Positions 1 through 9,681 are shown, counted from the stretch's first letter. The stretch: DNA of 64,000 bases from Leptospira ilyithenensis (GCF_004771005.1 NZ_RQHV01000061.1:372001-436000); one strand, 5' to 3'. Made by a program: numbers and translations. Notes: generated from the letters alone by a model not told the origin.

Positions 1-317
1 GTCCCCGGATTTTCTTTTTAGATAAAAAAACATTGGAAGAGAAAGGCAACCTTGCAAGCGTTTTCATCGAAAGATTTGATGAAAAGAAAGAAGCAGTAGC
101 CCGTGGAAATGTAAATATTGAAACTCAAACGGCGAAAGCAACGGGTGAATTTGCGACTTATTTTGAAGAAGAAGACAAATTGGTTTTAGAAGGAAATCCG
201 ACTCTTGTAAGAGACGGAACAAAGGTTTCTGCCGGAAGGATTATTTTATTTCCGTCTGAAGATAAAGCGGTATTAACGGACGGTTTGAAAGTATTAAACG
301 ATGACAAAAAAAACTAA
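1..317 (+). CDS. lptA: LptA/OstA-like LPS transport protein, 5' truncated
   Basis: This is the C-terminal part (about 104 codons, reading from base 3) of a periplasmic LPS-transport protein. The frame is open to the window edge, so the gene begins outside and the TTG at 33 is only an internal codon. The residues form the repeating short beta-strand pattern of the OstA/LptA jelly roll, with phrases such as ARGNVNIET and [10 protein letters not shown] typical of that fold. The gene overlaps lptB by 17 bases, which supports the assignment because lptA and lptB are normally adjacent. In the family, LptA bridges the inner and outer membranes and shuttles LPS. An LptC-type protein sharing the fold is the main alternative. 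Confidence 0.8.
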   Translation, partial: PRIFFLDKKTLEEKGNLASVFIERFDEKKEAVARGNVNIETQTAKATGEFATYFEEEDKLVLEGNPTLVRDGTKVSAGRIILFPSEDKAVLTDGLKVLNDDKKN

Positions 318-1071
318 ACAAATTCTTCCACCAAAGCCAGAAACTCCGATAAAAACTTTCCGAATGGAAAACCTTGTTAAAATCTATAACAAGAGAAAGG
401 TGGTTGACGGAGTCAGTTTTTTTATCCGTAAAGGAGAGATTGTAGGATTACTCGGTCCTAATGGTGCGGGTAAAACAACTTCTTTCTATATGAGTGTAGG
501 TTTTGTTACTCCCGATTCCGGTACCGTTTTTATTGACGAGGAAGATTTGACAAAATCACCGATGCATATCCGCGCACGTATGGGGGTCGGTTATTTAGCA
601 CAGGAAGCATCTATTTTTAGAAAACTTACAGTGGCGGAAAATCTGGAAGCGATTCTTGAAACTATGAATCTTCCCGGAGATGAAATCGTCAAAAGAAGGG
701 ACTCTCTTCTGATGGAATTGCAGATCATGAGAGTTGCCAATCAAAAAGGATTTACCCTTTCCGGCGGGGAAAGACGCAGATGTGAAATTGCGCGAGCACT
801 TGTGACGAATCCCGATTTTATACTCTTGGATGAACCGTTTGCCGGGGTTGACCCGATTGCAGTGAAGGACATTCAGAATGTGATACAGTCCTTAAAGAAA
901 AGAGGACTGGGAATCTTGATTACAGATCATAACGTAAGGGAAACATTGAAAATTACGGACAGGGCTTATATCATGTACAGCGGTAGGATTTTAATTTCCG
1001 GAACTGCAAATGATTTGGTAAGCGATCCGGAAACCCGTCGTATATATTTGGGAGAAGATTTTACTCTTTAA
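301..1071 (+). CDS. lptB: LPS export ABC transporter ATP-binding protein LptB
   Basis: This is the 256-residue cytoplasmic ATPase that powers extraction of LPS from the inner membrane with LptFG. Walker A (GPNGAGKTT, residues 52-60), the ABC signature LSGGE (153-157), Walker B (FILLDEP, 173-179) and an H-loop histidine near 208 are all present. The roughly 20-residue N-terminal extension before the first strand is slightly longer than in E. coli LptB. The ATG at 301 lies inside the end of lptA, which indicates translational coupling. rpoN follows four bases downstream, the same lptA-lptB-rpoN order seen in proteobacteria. The assignment is firm from the motifs and from the neighbour. Confidence 0.95.
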   Translation: MTKKTKQILPPKPETPIKTFRMENLVKIYNKRKVVDGVSFFIRKGEIVGLLGPNGAGKTTSFYMSVGFVTPDSGTVFIDEEDLTKSPMHIRARMGVGYLAQEASIFRKLTVAENLEAILETMNLPGDEIVKRRDSLLMELQIMRVANQKGFTLSGGERRRCEIARALVTNPDFILLDEPFAGVDPIAVKDIQNVIQSLKKRGLGILITDHNVRETLKITDRAYIMYSGRILISGTANDLVSDPETRRIYLGEDFTL

Positions 1072-1075
1072 ATCC

Positions 1076-2497
1076 ATGAAACTCGGAAACAGTTTATCAC
1101 AAAGGCAAACTCAAAGATTGGTTATGACGCATGACCTGCGTCAGTCGATCGAGCTATTGTCTCTGTCTACGCTGGAATTATCCGATAAGATCCAAAACGA
1201 GCTGATGGAAAATCCGATGTTGGATGAAATCGGTCTGGATGAAAAGCCGAAGATGCCCGAACTTTTTTCTTATGAAGAAGTCAAAAGAATCGAAAAACTC
1301 AATCATGAAAAAAGTACGGATGTCAATTGGCAGGAAACTTATTCGATAGAGGGACCGAGAACTTATAACCAGGAAGCAAGCGATAGAAATCAAAAATACA
1401 TCGAATCTACCACCAAAACTGAATCATTGGAGGAGCATCTGTTAGGTCAACTTAGATTGATACGATTGACTGGCTCTGAGTTTGAAATGGGAGAAGTTTT
1501 GATTTCCATGATCGATGAGAAGGGATTCCTAAACCATGACTTGAGTGAAATCGCAAAAGAAATGGGTTATAGCGAAGTTAGACTGCGTAAGGTGCTCCGG
1601 CTTATCAATGAATTGGATCCAATCGGAATCGGTGCAAAAGACATCCAAGAAACTTTACTCATCCAAGCGAGGATTCTTTTTCCTGAAAATATACTTTTAC
1701 ATAAATTGATCGATGAATTTTTAAACGATTTGGAAAAGATAGATTATAAAAAAATCGCCAAAAATCTCAGAATTACGGAAGACGAAGTTTCCCAGCTTGC
1801 CCGTTTTATTAAAAAACTGGAGCCTTATCCTGCCACACTTTACCAAGGCAAAAAAACAGACTATGTTGTTCCCGATGTTGTTGTAAAAGAAATCGGAGGC
1901 GAGTTCAATATATTTATCAATGATGAATGGCTTCCCAAACTTGCCATCCAGGACGAATACAAAGAATTGTTAAATACAAAACTTCCGGCAACAGACAAGG
2001 AATATTTCCAAACAAAATTCAGTTCTGCGCAATGGCTCATTCGTTCCATACAACAAAGACGTCAGACTTTACAAAGAGTGGTAAGTTCCATTATCGACTT
2101 TCAAGTTGATTTTTTCCGCGGCGGTATCACGCATATCAAACCACTTACTTTGAAAGAAATTGCAGAAAAACTAAGTTTGCACGAATCCACCATCTCCCGT
2201 ATAACAACGAATAAATACATTCAAACTACTTGGGGAATTTTCGAATTGAAATGGTTTTTCTCTTCCGGAGTAAAGTCGATGGAAGGTGGAAAGGAAAGTT
2301 CCAAAAAAATTCATGAAATCATCCGCAATTTGGTGAAAGCGGAAGATGATACAAACCCTCTCTCCGACCAGGATATCGTTGATATTATGGAGAAAAAAGG
2401 GATTGAAATTGCCAGAAGGACAGTTGCAAAATACAGGAAGGTTTTGAAAATTTTACCTTCAAACCAACGCAAACGAATTAGTTCGTTAAAAGGTTAA
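1076..2497 (+). CDS. rpoN: RNA polymerase sigma-54 factor
   Basis: This is the alternative sigma factor that directs RNA polymerase to -24/-12 promoters and needs an AAA+ activator to open them. The protein has 473 residues, close to the family size. Region I is glutamine/leucine-rich (SLSQRQTQRLVMT at the N terminus, then LRQSIELLSLSTLEL). Region III ends with the RpoN box ARRTVAKYR near residue 450. The core-binding and HTH regions lie between them (LHESTISRITTNKYIQT). The gene starts four bases after lptB. A cognate activator gene is 3 kb downstream (5532-6890), so the sigma factor and one activator are carried in one locus. Confidence 0.96.
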   Translation: MKLGNSLSQRQTQRLVMTHDLRQSIELLSLSTLELSDKIQNELMENPMLDEIGLDEKPKMPELFSYEEVKRIEKLNHEKSTDVNWQETYSIEGPRTYNQEASDRNQKYIESTTKTESLEEHLLGQLRLIRLTGSEFEMGEVLISMIDEKGFLNHDLSEIAKEMGYSEVRLRKVLRLINELDPIGIGAKDIQETLLIQARILFPENILLHKLIDEFLNDLEKIDYKKIAKNLRITEDEVSQLARFIKKLEPYPATLYQGKKTDYVVPDVVVKEIGGEFNIFINDEWLPKLAIQDEYKELLNTKLPATDKEYFQTKFSSAQWLIRSIQQRRQTLQRVVSSIIDFQVDFFRGGITHIKPLTLKEIAEKLSLHESTISRITTNKYIQTTWGIFELKWFFSSGVKSMEGGKESSKKIHEIIRNLVKAEDDTNPLSDQDIVDIMEKKGIEIARRTVAKYRKVLKILPSNQRKRISSLKG

Positions 2498-2500
2498 ACC

Positions 2501-3463
2501 ATGCCCGTACCGGGAATTACAGTGGAAACGATACTCCGAGAACATGAGGATCTTAAGCTTGCATTGATAACAGGCGAAGAAGGATTAACCAACCGCATTA
2601 ATAATGCAGAAATCAATCGCCCGGGGCTTTCGCTCACAGGCTTTTTTGATTTTTTTGCCAATGACCGGATTCAGATTTTCGGCAAAGGTGAGTGGGCATA
2701 TTTGAATTCACTCACTCCGGAACATTTGAATGATATCACTGAAAAGTTTTTTCAATTCCACCTAAACTGTATTATATATACTCACGGAAATGAGCCTCAG
2801 ACCCCTTTTGTTGAAATGGCAAAACAAAAAGGTATACCTTTGTTTCTGACTCCCGTCTCTACTCATAGATTCATCACTTTGATTTCACAGATTTTGGACA
2901 GAGCTTTGGCTCCCCGCACGATGCGGCATGGAGTTTTGATTGAAGTATTCGGTATAGGAACCTTACTGACAGGAAAGTCCGGAGTGGGGAAAAGTGAGAC
3001 TGCTCTCGAACTGATTGAAAGAGGGCATCGCCTGGTTGCGGACGATATGGTGGAAATAAGAAGACTGAGTGAGAGTTATTTGATAGGATCTTGTTCGGAT
3101 TTACTCCGCCATCATATGGAAATCAGGGGACTTGGAATTCTAAACATCAAAGACTTGTTTGGTGTTGGTTCCGTTCGTGACCATAAACTGATCGAACTCA
3201 TCATCAATTTAAAAGAATGGGAAGAACATGCCGAGTATGAAAGAACGGGCATCGAACTAAGCACGGAGGATATACTCGGTGTTTCCATTCCTTACATAGA
3301 GATTCCTGTAAAGCCTGGTAGAAATATTCCTATCATCGTGGAAACGGCAGCTATGAATCAACGTCTCCGTAAAATGGGAAAGAACAGCGCAAAAGAATTT
3401 TCCACCAAACTAAATACATACATCCAACAGAGCAAAATTGAAACAAATCCAGTTAAAGATTAA
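2501..3463 (+). CDS. hprK: HPr(Ser) kinase/phosphorylase
   Basis: This bifunctional enzyme phosphorylates and dephosphorylates a serine of HPr. The 320-residue protein has the usual N-terminal DRTGG-like half and a C-terminal kinase half. The Walker A loop GKSGVGKSE (158-166), the aspartate pair after LVA (181-182), His143 before GVLIEV and the HprK signature around HHMEIRGLGIL (204-214) are all seen. The gene begins three bases after the rpoN stop and its end overlaps the HPr gene by 26 bases, so kinase and substrate are co-translated. In Firmicutes the pair controls carbon catabolite repression. In many Gram-negatives with incomplete PTS its role is unclear, and here it sits inside an rpoN/LPS locus. 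Confidence 0.95.
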   Translation: MPVPGITVETILREHEDLKLALITGEEGLTNRINNAEINRPGLSLTGFFDFFANDRIQIFGKGEWAYLNSLTPEHLNDITEKFFQFHLNCIIYTHGNEPQTPFVEMAKQKGIPLFLTPVSTHRFITLISQILDRALAPRTMRHGVLIEVFGIGTLLTGKSGVGKSETALELIERGHRLVADDMVEIRRLSESYLIGSCSDLLRHHMEIRGLGILNIKDLFGVGSVRDHKLIELIINLKEWEEHAEYERTGIELSTEDILGVSIPYIEIPVKPGRNIPIIVETAAMNQRLRKMGKNSAKEFSTKLNTYIQQSKIETNPVKD

Positions 3464-3716
3464 CGAAGAGTCAATGGGCTTGCATGCAAGACCTGCCTCT
3501 TTATTCGTAAAAGTAGCCGCATCATTTCCATGTGAAATTTTTGTCATTAAGGATGATATAGAAGTCAATGGAAAATCAATTATGGGACTTATGATGTTGG
3601 CTTTGGGTGCGGGTGTTGAATTTTCCGTGAAAGCGGATGGGAATCGGGAAGACGAAGCCTTATCGGCCATCGAAAAGCTTGTCAAAAATAATTTCGAACT
3701 AGATGTTCCTAAATAG
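3438..3716 (+). CDS. ptsH: HPr phosphocarrier protein
   Basis: This is a 92-residue HPr-family protein. The histidine that takes phosphate from enzyme I is present (GLHARPA, His16). The regulatory serine target of HprK is also present (NGKSIMGLM, Ser47), so both phosphorylation routes look possible. The start is TTG at 3438, inside the end of hprK; it gives the normal HPr N terminus, and there is no better later start before the His motif. The sensor kinase gene overlaps its end by 14 bases. No enzyme I or enzyme II gene lies in this window, so whether it carries phosphate or only acts as a regulator cannot be decided here. Confidence 0.93.
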   Translation: MKQIQLKINEESMGLHARPASLFVKVAASFPCEIFVIKDDIEVNGKSIMGLMMLALGAGVEFSVKADGNREDEALSAIEKLVKNNFELDVPK

Positions 3717-5526
3717 ATTACAATCCAGATTTCGGATTTCAGAAGAAAACCGTTATTACCTAAGAGATGCATTTGTTTTTCTTTTAACCATAAGCGTTGC
3801 AGTCACTCTTTCCGAGATTTTCATATTTCGAAGCGACGATGAAGTTCCTTTTACCGGAAAGATAGATACTTATCTATTGCTTCTGATTCCGTTTTTTATC
3901 TTAGCATTGATTATTTCCTATGTCTACCGTAACAAAAGAAATCTGGAAACAGGCAAAATCCGAAGTTCGATCCGTTACAGACTTACATTGGCTTTTCTTT
4001 TTGTGGCGCTTCTTCCTTCTTTACCTATCTTTATTCTTTCTTCCAATTTGACCGGAAGGTTGATTGAGGGATTTTATCGTGTTGATATTTCCAATGCTTT
4101 GAAATCTGCGGTGGTATTGATTTCATTGGAAGAAAGACCTGCGGAGACAAATCTACTATATAAGGGCAATCATTTATTCAATCAAATCAGAAACACTCCT
4201 AAAGACAGTTATCTGATCTTTCGAAAGGCAGTCGAACTAGGGTTCTTTGATAAAGAAGACTATTACCTTTGTTATACGGAAGGAAATATTGTTAAGTTCG
4301 AATCGAAAGGGTTTTATAAATACATAAACGAACTCGAATTCACGCAATTAAAAGAAAACCAGAATGTATTGGATGCAAGACTTTATAGAGAGGATCTTGC
4401 TTATTATTTTTTGTTATACCCTCTGGCGGAAGAGGTGAATTTGATCCTAGGGCAGAGAATCCATAAAGGCTCGGAAATGGAAGTTTTGAATATAATAAAC
4501 GCAACCTCAACTTACAATACAGTTCGGATTTGGAAGGAAAAGATTCCGCATAGTATTCGTTTGACGATCGGTATTTTTTCTTTTTCCATGTTTTTTGTCG
4601 CTATTTTGTTTTCATTTGTTTTTGCCCGTAAAATTTCAAGACCTATCATTAACCTGGCAAATGCGACTAAAAAAGTATCCCTCGGTGAATCGGATGTAAA
4701 GATTGAAATGTCCGAGGATGGAGAGATGGGAATTCTTATAGACTCGTTCAACCAAATGGTGGCGGATTTAAAATCAAAATCGGAAGAATTGATGCATACT
4801 CAGAGAATTGCAGCTTGGAAAGAAGTTGCGCAAAGAATGGCGCATGAAATCAAAAACCCTCTTACACCCATCCAGCTTTCTGCGGAAAGAATCCAAAGAA
4901 AATTCCAAAACCAAAACACGGAAAATCTCACATCTGTCGTCAATGATGCGACGGAAACCATCATCGGTCAGGTGAGGGTTCTCGAACATTTGGTTAAGGA
5001 ATTTACCGAATTTGCCCGCATGCCTGTGCCGGTTCTAATCAATCAGAATTTAAATCCGATTTTGTTGGAAGCTGTGAGACTCTTCCAGGAATCTACGGAT
5101 ATAGAATTCGAACTGAAATTGAGTGAAACTTTACCTGAGTTGTTTATCGACAAACGCCTTTTTCTGGGAGTGATCAACAATCTTCTAAAGAATGCAGTGG
5201 AAGCAATTCAGTCCGAAAGCAGTTCCAACGAAGATGTGGATCTTTTGACGACTACCAAAGCAAAAAAGATCAGACTTACGGCAAGGCTCCAAAAGAAAGC
5301 ATTAAGAAAATCAGTCATCATTGAAATTGAGGATTCTGGGCCCGGTCTTGCGTCCGATTTGAGTGAAAAAATATTTGAACCATACTTTTCTACAAAGGAA
5401 AATCATGGTTCAGGGATCGGTCTTGCAGTAGTCCAAAAAACAATTATAGATCATCATGGCCATATTTCGGTGGAAGATTCGAAATTGGGTGGATGTAAGT
5501 TTAAGATCGAACTTCCATTAGGTTAA
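3703..5526 (+). CDS. NtrY-like membrane sensor histidine kinase
   Basis: This 607-residue inner-membrane kinase has hydrophobic helices at about 23-43, 57-75, 93-113 and 285-307. An extracytoplasmic segment of about 170 residues lies between the last two. A HAMP region follows (310-365), then the phospho-acceptor His381 in AHEIKNPLTPI. The HATPase domain carries an N box (NNLLKNAVEAI) and glycine boxes (DSGPGLA, GSGIGLAV). The NPLTPIQL sequence after the histidine is characteristic of NtrY. No PAS domain is visible between HAMP and the kinase core, which differs from classical NtrY. The gene overlaps ptsH by 14 bases and precedes its likely response regulator by five bases. The signal it senses is unknown; a link to the envelope or to HPr is inference from position. 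Confidence 0.9.
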   Translation: MFLNRLQSRFRISEENRYYLRDAFVFLLTISVAVTLSEIFIFRSDDEVPFTGKIDTYLLLLIPFFILALIISYVYRNKRNLETGKIRSSIRYRLTLAFLFVALLPSLPIFILSSNLTGRLIEGFYRVDISNALKSAVVLISLEERPAETNLLYKGNHLFNQIRNTPKDSYLIFRKAVELGFFDKEDYYLCYTEGNIVKFESKGFYKYINELEFTQLKENQNVLDARLYREDLAYYFLLYPLAEEVNLILGQRIHKGSEMEVLNIINATSTYNTVRIWKEKIPHSIRLTIGIFSFSMFFVAILFSFVFARKISRPIINLANATKKVSLGESDVKIEMSEDGEMGILIDSFNQMVADLKSKSEELMHTQRIAAWKEVAQRMAHEIKNPLTPIQLSAERIQRKFQNQNTENLTSVVNDATETIIGQVRVLEHLVKEFTEFARMPVPVLINQNLNPILLEAVRLFQESTDIEFELKLSETLPELFIDKRLFLGVINNLLKNAVEAIQSESSSNEDVDLLTTTKAKKIRLTARLQKKALRKSVIIEIEDSGPGLASDLSEKIFEPYFSTKENHGSGIGLAVVQKTIIDHHGHISVEDSKLGGCKFKIELPLG

Positions 5527-5531
5527 GTAAC

Positions 5532-6890
5532 ATGCAGAAGTTAATTTATATTCTGGACGACGAAAAAGAAATTCGCAAATCTCTCAGAGCCATTCTGGAA
5601 GATGAAAGTTATCTGGTCGAAGACTTCAGCAATGGAAAAACCTTAATCAAAGCGCTTACAAAGGACAGACCTTCTCTGATTCTTTTGGATGTTTGGGTGG
5701 GGAAAGAAGATGGACTTACCATACTGGACGAATGTAAAAAAATCTATCCTACCATTCCTATAGTGATGATATCCGGTCATGGAACCATCGAACTTGCAGT
5801 AAGCGCCACCAAAAAAGGGGCGAATGATTTTTTGGAAAAACCTTTGTCGATTGAAAAGGTGATTCAAACCATAGAGACTGCACTTCAAAAATCAACAGAT
5901 ACCGAATCGGAGACTCCTAATATCAAATTAGAATATGATGAAATACTGGGAGTCTCTCCGGGGATTCGAAAGGTAAAATTCGCAATTTACCAGGCGGCAC
6001 AGACAAATGCCCGTGTTTTTATCTTTGGAGATAACGGAACCGGCAAAGAGCTGGTCGCGCGGGCTATCTTTCAAAATTCAAAAAGAAGGGACTTTCCTTA
6101 TATCGAAATCAATTGCGCGGCCATCCCAGAGGATTTGATCGAATCAGAACTTTTCGGATACGAGAAGGGCGCGTTTACAGGAGCTGCAGACCGCAAAATC
6201 GGCAAATTCGAACAAGCACATAACGGGACTTTGTTTCTCGACGAGATTTGCGATATGTCCCTCGCCACCCAGGCAAAAGTGCTCAGGGTATTGCAAGAGC
6301 AAAGGTTTGAGCGGATCGGCGGAAATGAAACCATTCAAGTGGATGTTCGGGTGATTGCCGCGACCAATATCAATGTCGAAGACGCTATCAAAGAAGGCAA
6401 ATTCAGAGAGGATTTGTATTACAGATTGAATGTAATTCCTATCGAACTTCCTCCTCTCAGGGAACGTAAACAGGATATTCCTATTTTAGTGGAACATTAT
6501 CTTAAAAAGTCGATCAAAGACAATGACCTAACACCTAAAACAATTGACCGTGAAGCTTTGGATCTCCTCGTCCAGCATTTTTGGCCTGGAAATATAAGGG
6601 AACTTAGAAATATTTTGGAAAGACTTTCCATTATGGTTCCTAATGATACCATCCGCCAAAAGGATGTTAAAGATTCTCTTCTCGGATTTAAAAAAGCGAA
6701 CGAGATGGCGGAACGGGGGGATTTAAAACATGCTAAGGATGAATTTGAAAGACAATATATCATAAAAACCCTTCAAAATTTCGACGGAAACGTAAGCCGG
6801 GCTTCCAAAGCATTGGGGATCGAACGGACTCATCTTTATCGCAAATTGAAATCATTAAACATACAAGTGGATCAGTTGGTGGAAAACTAA
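5532..6890 (+). CDS. NtrX/NtrC-like sigma-54-dependent response regulator
   Basis: This 452-residue protein has three parts. An N-terminal receiver carries the phospho-acceptor Asp53 (LILLDVW) and a conserved KP pair (LEKPL). A central AAA+ domain has Walker A GDNGTGKE (166-173), the sigma-54 contact loop GAFTGA (213-218) and the Walker B region [10 protein letters not shown]-terminal Fis-type helix-turn-helix contains [20 protein letters not shown]. It would be phosphorylated by the kinase encoded just upstream and would activate transcription with RpoN. All residues needed for sigma-54 activation appear intact. Together with rpoN at 1076 it makes the locus a self-contained sigma-54 regulatory unit. 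The exact subtype (NtrX versus NtrC) is judged from its pairing with an NtrY-like kinase. Confidence 0.92.
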   Translation: MQKLIYILDDEKEIRKSLRAILEDESYLVEDFSNGKTLIKALTKDRPSLILLDVWVGKEDGLTILDECKKIYPTIPIVMISGHGTIELAVSATKKGANDFLEKPLSIEKVIQTIETALQKSTDTESETPNIKLEYDEILGVSPGIRKVKFAIYQAAQTNARVFIFGDNGTGKELVARAIFQNSKRRDFPYIEINCAAIPEDLIESELFGYEKGAFTGAADRKIGKFEQAHNGTLFLDEICDMSLATQAKVLRVLQEQRFERIGGNETIQVDVRVIAATNINVEDAIKEGKFREDLYYRLNVIPIELPPLRERKQDIPILVEHYLKKSIKDNDLTPKTIDREALDLLVQHFWPGNIRELRNILERLSIMVPNDTIRQKDVKDSLLGFKKANEMAERGDLKHAKDEFERQYIIKTLQNFDGNVSRASKALGIERTHLYRKLKSLNIQVDQLVEN

Positions 6891-6893
6891 AGA

Positions 6894-7715
6894 ATGAATC
6901 AGAAGGAATTATTCAACCAACTTGTGGATATTATCGAAGAGACGAAATATTTTTTGAAAAAACAATCCCTGCCTATATTTCATCTGAATGATGAACCTGA
7001 TCCCGGTGATATCCATTTCACTTGGAAGGCATTGACAAAAAAAAGTTCGGAACAAAAGGCAAAGGAAACAAAAGAAAAACAAAGAACGAATAGGGAAATA
7101 ATCAATTTTCCATGTACACTTTGTTCGGGAAAAATCTCAGGGATAAGAAATTTTTTCTATAGAGGTAGAAAACCGATTTTGGTTTTGCATTACTCCGGCG
7201 CGGTTTCCCCGAAAGACAAACCATTCGTGAAAAGAAGCCCCAATCAGATTTTTAGAGAGATATTGACTGAAAAAATCTGGAGTTCACTTATTGAAAAAGC
7301 ATTCGGATTTTCCTATCAGGAATTTTTTTATCAGGAGTATCCTGCCTGCAATTTTTCAAACACAAATTCCAAGGAAGAAGATTGGAAAACCAGGATTGAT
7401 ACTTGCAAAATTCATATCCAGGACAATATAACGGACTTTGATATCCAAGGAATCGTTCTTCTTGGATCTTCCGCAAGACTTGTATTTGGTGATAAGGCGA
7501 AAGATCATTTGGGGAAGATCATTCATTGGGACTTCGGTGATAAAAAAATTCCGGTTTTAACTCTCAGGTCTCCTGAGGCACTCGTATTTCTTGAGGAAAA
7601 ATCAAAATCAAACTCCGGAGAGGATAGTGTTTTGTTCCAATACGCTCAGGAAAAACAAACTTTGGAAACTCAATTTTTAGATCAGTTGAAATCCATTTCC
7701 AAATACATTCCTTAA
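6894..7715 (+). CDS. Divergent uracil-DNA glycosylase-fold protein, catalytic motifs not conserved
   Basis: This 273-residue protein shows the layout of family 4 uracil-DNA glycosylases. A Cys pair C74-x2-C77 is followed by the strand ILVL and a loop ending PFV (108-112). Then come C152 and C171 at the spacing of the [4Fe-4S] ligands in that family, and a strand-turn GIVLLGSSA. The two active-site motifs are altered, however: the GEAPG-type motif reads HYSGA (99-103) and the HP(S/A) motif reads RSPEAL (225-230). It probably keeps the fold and iron-sulfur cluster but not normal uracil excision; this is inference from reading, not alignment. A charged linker (about 45-70) is Lys/Glu-rich. It sits between the sigma-54 activator gene and priA, the latter seven bases downstream. 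Confidence 0.6.
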   Translation: MNQKELFNQLVDIIEETKYFLKKQSLPIFHLNDEPDPGDIHFTWKALTKKSSEQKAKETKEKQRTNREIINFPCTLCSGKISGIRNFFYRGRKPILVLHYSGAVSPKDKPFVKRSPNQIFREILTEKIWSSLIEKAFGFSYQEFFYQEYPACNFSNTNSKEEDWKTRIDTCKIHIQDNITDFDIQGIVLLGSSARLVFGDKAKDHLGKIIHWDFGDKKIPVLTLRSPEALVFLEEKSKSNSGEDSVLFQYAQEKQTLETQFLDQLKSISKYIP

Positions 7716-7722
7716 ATATTCT

Positions 7723-9681
7723 ATGCTTAGTTATATAGAGGTCGCTGTCAATGTAAGTTGGAATGATCGGTCTTTGACTTATCTGCTTCCTGATGGTGTA
7801 ACTAGTGTTAATCCTGGCATTCGTGTTGTTGTTGAAGTGGGAAATGAAGAGGTTGAAGGTATTGTACTTGAGTCCCATAACAACGAACCGAATTACAAAG
7901 TAAAAAAAATAATAAAGATCATAGATTCCTTTCCCGTCATTACAAAAGAGCAGATTGAATTGGGGGATTGGATGAGTGAGTCCTATCTATCTTCTTTAGG
8001 AGAAGCATTATTTAAAATGCTTCCTCGTGGAAAAAGAAAAATAAAAACTTCCAAGTCAGATCTTGCTATTCGTCATGAAAATCTGCAACAATTGAACATT
8101 GAACAAAAGTTAGCTTTTGAAGGTATTCTCCGCTCCGGTCCCGAAGAAAAGGTTCATTTGCTTTTCGGAATCACGGGAAGCGGTAAAACGGAAGTATATA
8201 TCCATCTGATGAAACATTATTTGGAAAACACCGATGGATCCATTCTATTTCTTGTTCCTGAAATCAGTTTGACATTTCCTACTGTACAAAGAATCGAAAG
8301 GATTTTTCCCGGTGAGATTGCCGTTTTACATTCTCATCTCCGCACATCGGAAAAGTTTCAAAATTACACGGATGTTTTGGAAGGTAAAAAACGGATCGTA
8401 ATCGGAACCAGATCCGCTGTATTTGCACCTCTGAAAAACATAGATCTGATCATCATTGATGAAGAACACGACGGATCTTATAAAGAAAATTCAAACCCTC
8501 GTTACCATGCCCGGCAAGTCGCTCTCCAAAGGATCAAAGAACGTTCGGGAAAACTGGTGATGGGAAGCGCCACACCCAGTCTTGAAATATTTTTCCAGGC
8601 GAAACAACGACGGATCGGGTTTCACAAATTAACCAAAAGAGCAAATCCCAATGCCACCCTCGCCAAAATAGAAATCGGAAAAATGAAAGATGATCATCAG
8701 TTGGTCTCGGGTGATCTGCAATTTCGGATCCAGGACCGATTGAAAAAAAAAGAACAAACATTGATTCTTTTGAATCGAAGAGGCTACAGTCCCTTGATTC
8801 ATTCCAAATCTAAAAATGAATTTTTGCACTGCCCGAAATGCACATCTTCCTTATGTTATCATAATCAAGGTTTGGTGATGTGTCATCTTTGCGGTTATAA
8901 AATTTCTTTCAAACAATTGCAGGCCGAAGAAGGTGAAATCGAACTGGTAGGAGCGGGCACTCAAAAACTGGAAGAAACTCTGGTCTCCATTTTTCCTCAG
9001 GCGAAAGTAGAGAGATTGGATCAGGATTCTACCCGCAACAAAGATATAGTCAAAGAAGTGTTGGAAAGATTGGAGTCCAAAGAATTGGATATTTTGACCG
9101 GGACGCAAATGGTAGCGAAAGGACTTGATTTTCCAAATGTTACCTTGGTCGGAATTTTGAACGCCAATCATGGATTAGGTGTTCCTGATTTTAGAAGCGC
9201 AGAAAGAACCTTTTCGCTTTTGGCTCAAGTTGCGGGCCGCGCGGGTCGGGGAGATATTCCCGGGGAAGTATTTATCCAGGCGACGGATCCTACTCATCCT
9301 GTAATTCAAATGGCGCTTCGCCAAAATTATGAAGAATTTTACGAATGGGAAATAGCATTCCGACATTCCTTGCGGTATCCTCCTTTTTCCCGTCTTGCGA
9401 GACTTGTATTTCGATCCAAAGAGGAAGATCGTTCCGCAAAACTATCTGTTCATTATAAAGAAGTTTTAGTTCATTTGATAGAAGAGGGCGACGGGATCGA
9501 CATTCTAGGACCGTCTCCCTGTCCTTTTTATAAAATTGATAATAATTTCAGGCATCATATACTTATCAAATCGAAAACCATTCAAAAAATCAGAGAAGTA
9601 TTGAAGACACTGAAAGGGCAAGTGAAACAAGATACTCGGTGTTATGTGGAATACGATTTTGACCCGGTGGATTTGGTTTGA
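7723..9681 (+). CDS. priA: Primosomal protein N' (replication restart helicase PriA)
   Basis: PriA is a superfamily 2 helicase that reloads the replisome at stalled forks. The 652-residue protein has the N-terminal DNA-binding region, Walker A GITGSGKTE (149-157), the DEEH box (247-250), GSATPS (281-286) and the C-terminal helicase motifs (GTQMVAKG, QVAGRAGRG). The zinc-binding insert is reduced. Only C370/C373 and C387/C390 (plus an unpaired C378) remain, while the first and fourth CxxC pairs of the canonical eight-cysteine module are absent. In E. coli-type PriA those two missing pairs build one zinc site together, so exactly one site seems to have been lost. The start is ATG 7723, seven bases after the upstream gene. 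Confidence 0.95.
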   Translation: MLSYIEVAVNVSWNDRSLTYLLPDGVTSVNPGIRVVVEVGNEEVEGIVLESHNNEPNYKVKKIIKIIDSFPVITKEQIELGDWMSESYLSSLGEALFKMLPRGKRKIKTSKSDLAIRHENLQQLNIEQKLAFEGILRSGPEEKVHLLFGITGSGKTEVYIHLMKHYLENTDGSILFLVPEISLTFPTVQRIERIFPGEIAVLHSHLRTSEKFQNYTDVLEGKKRIVIGTRSAVFAPLKNIDLIIIDEEHDGSYKENSNPRYHARQVALQRIKERSGKLVMGSATPSLEIFFQAKQRRIGFHKLTKRANPNATLAKIEIGKMKDDHQLVSGDLQFRIQDRLKKKEQTLILLNRRGYSPLIHSKSKNEFLHCPKCTSSLCYHNQGLVMCHLCGYKISFKQLQAEEGEIELVGAGTQKLEETLVSIFPQAKVERLDQDSTRNKDIVKEVLERLESKELDILTGTQMVAKGLDFPNVTLVGILNANHGLGVPDFRSAERTFSLLAQVAGRAGRGDIPGEVFIQATDPTHPVIQMALRQNYEEFYEWEIAFRHSLRYPPFSRLARLVFRSKEEDRSAKLSVHYKEVLVHLIEEGDGIDILGPSPCPFYKIDNNFRHHILIKSKTIQKIREVLKTLKGQVKQDTRCYVEYDFDPVDLV

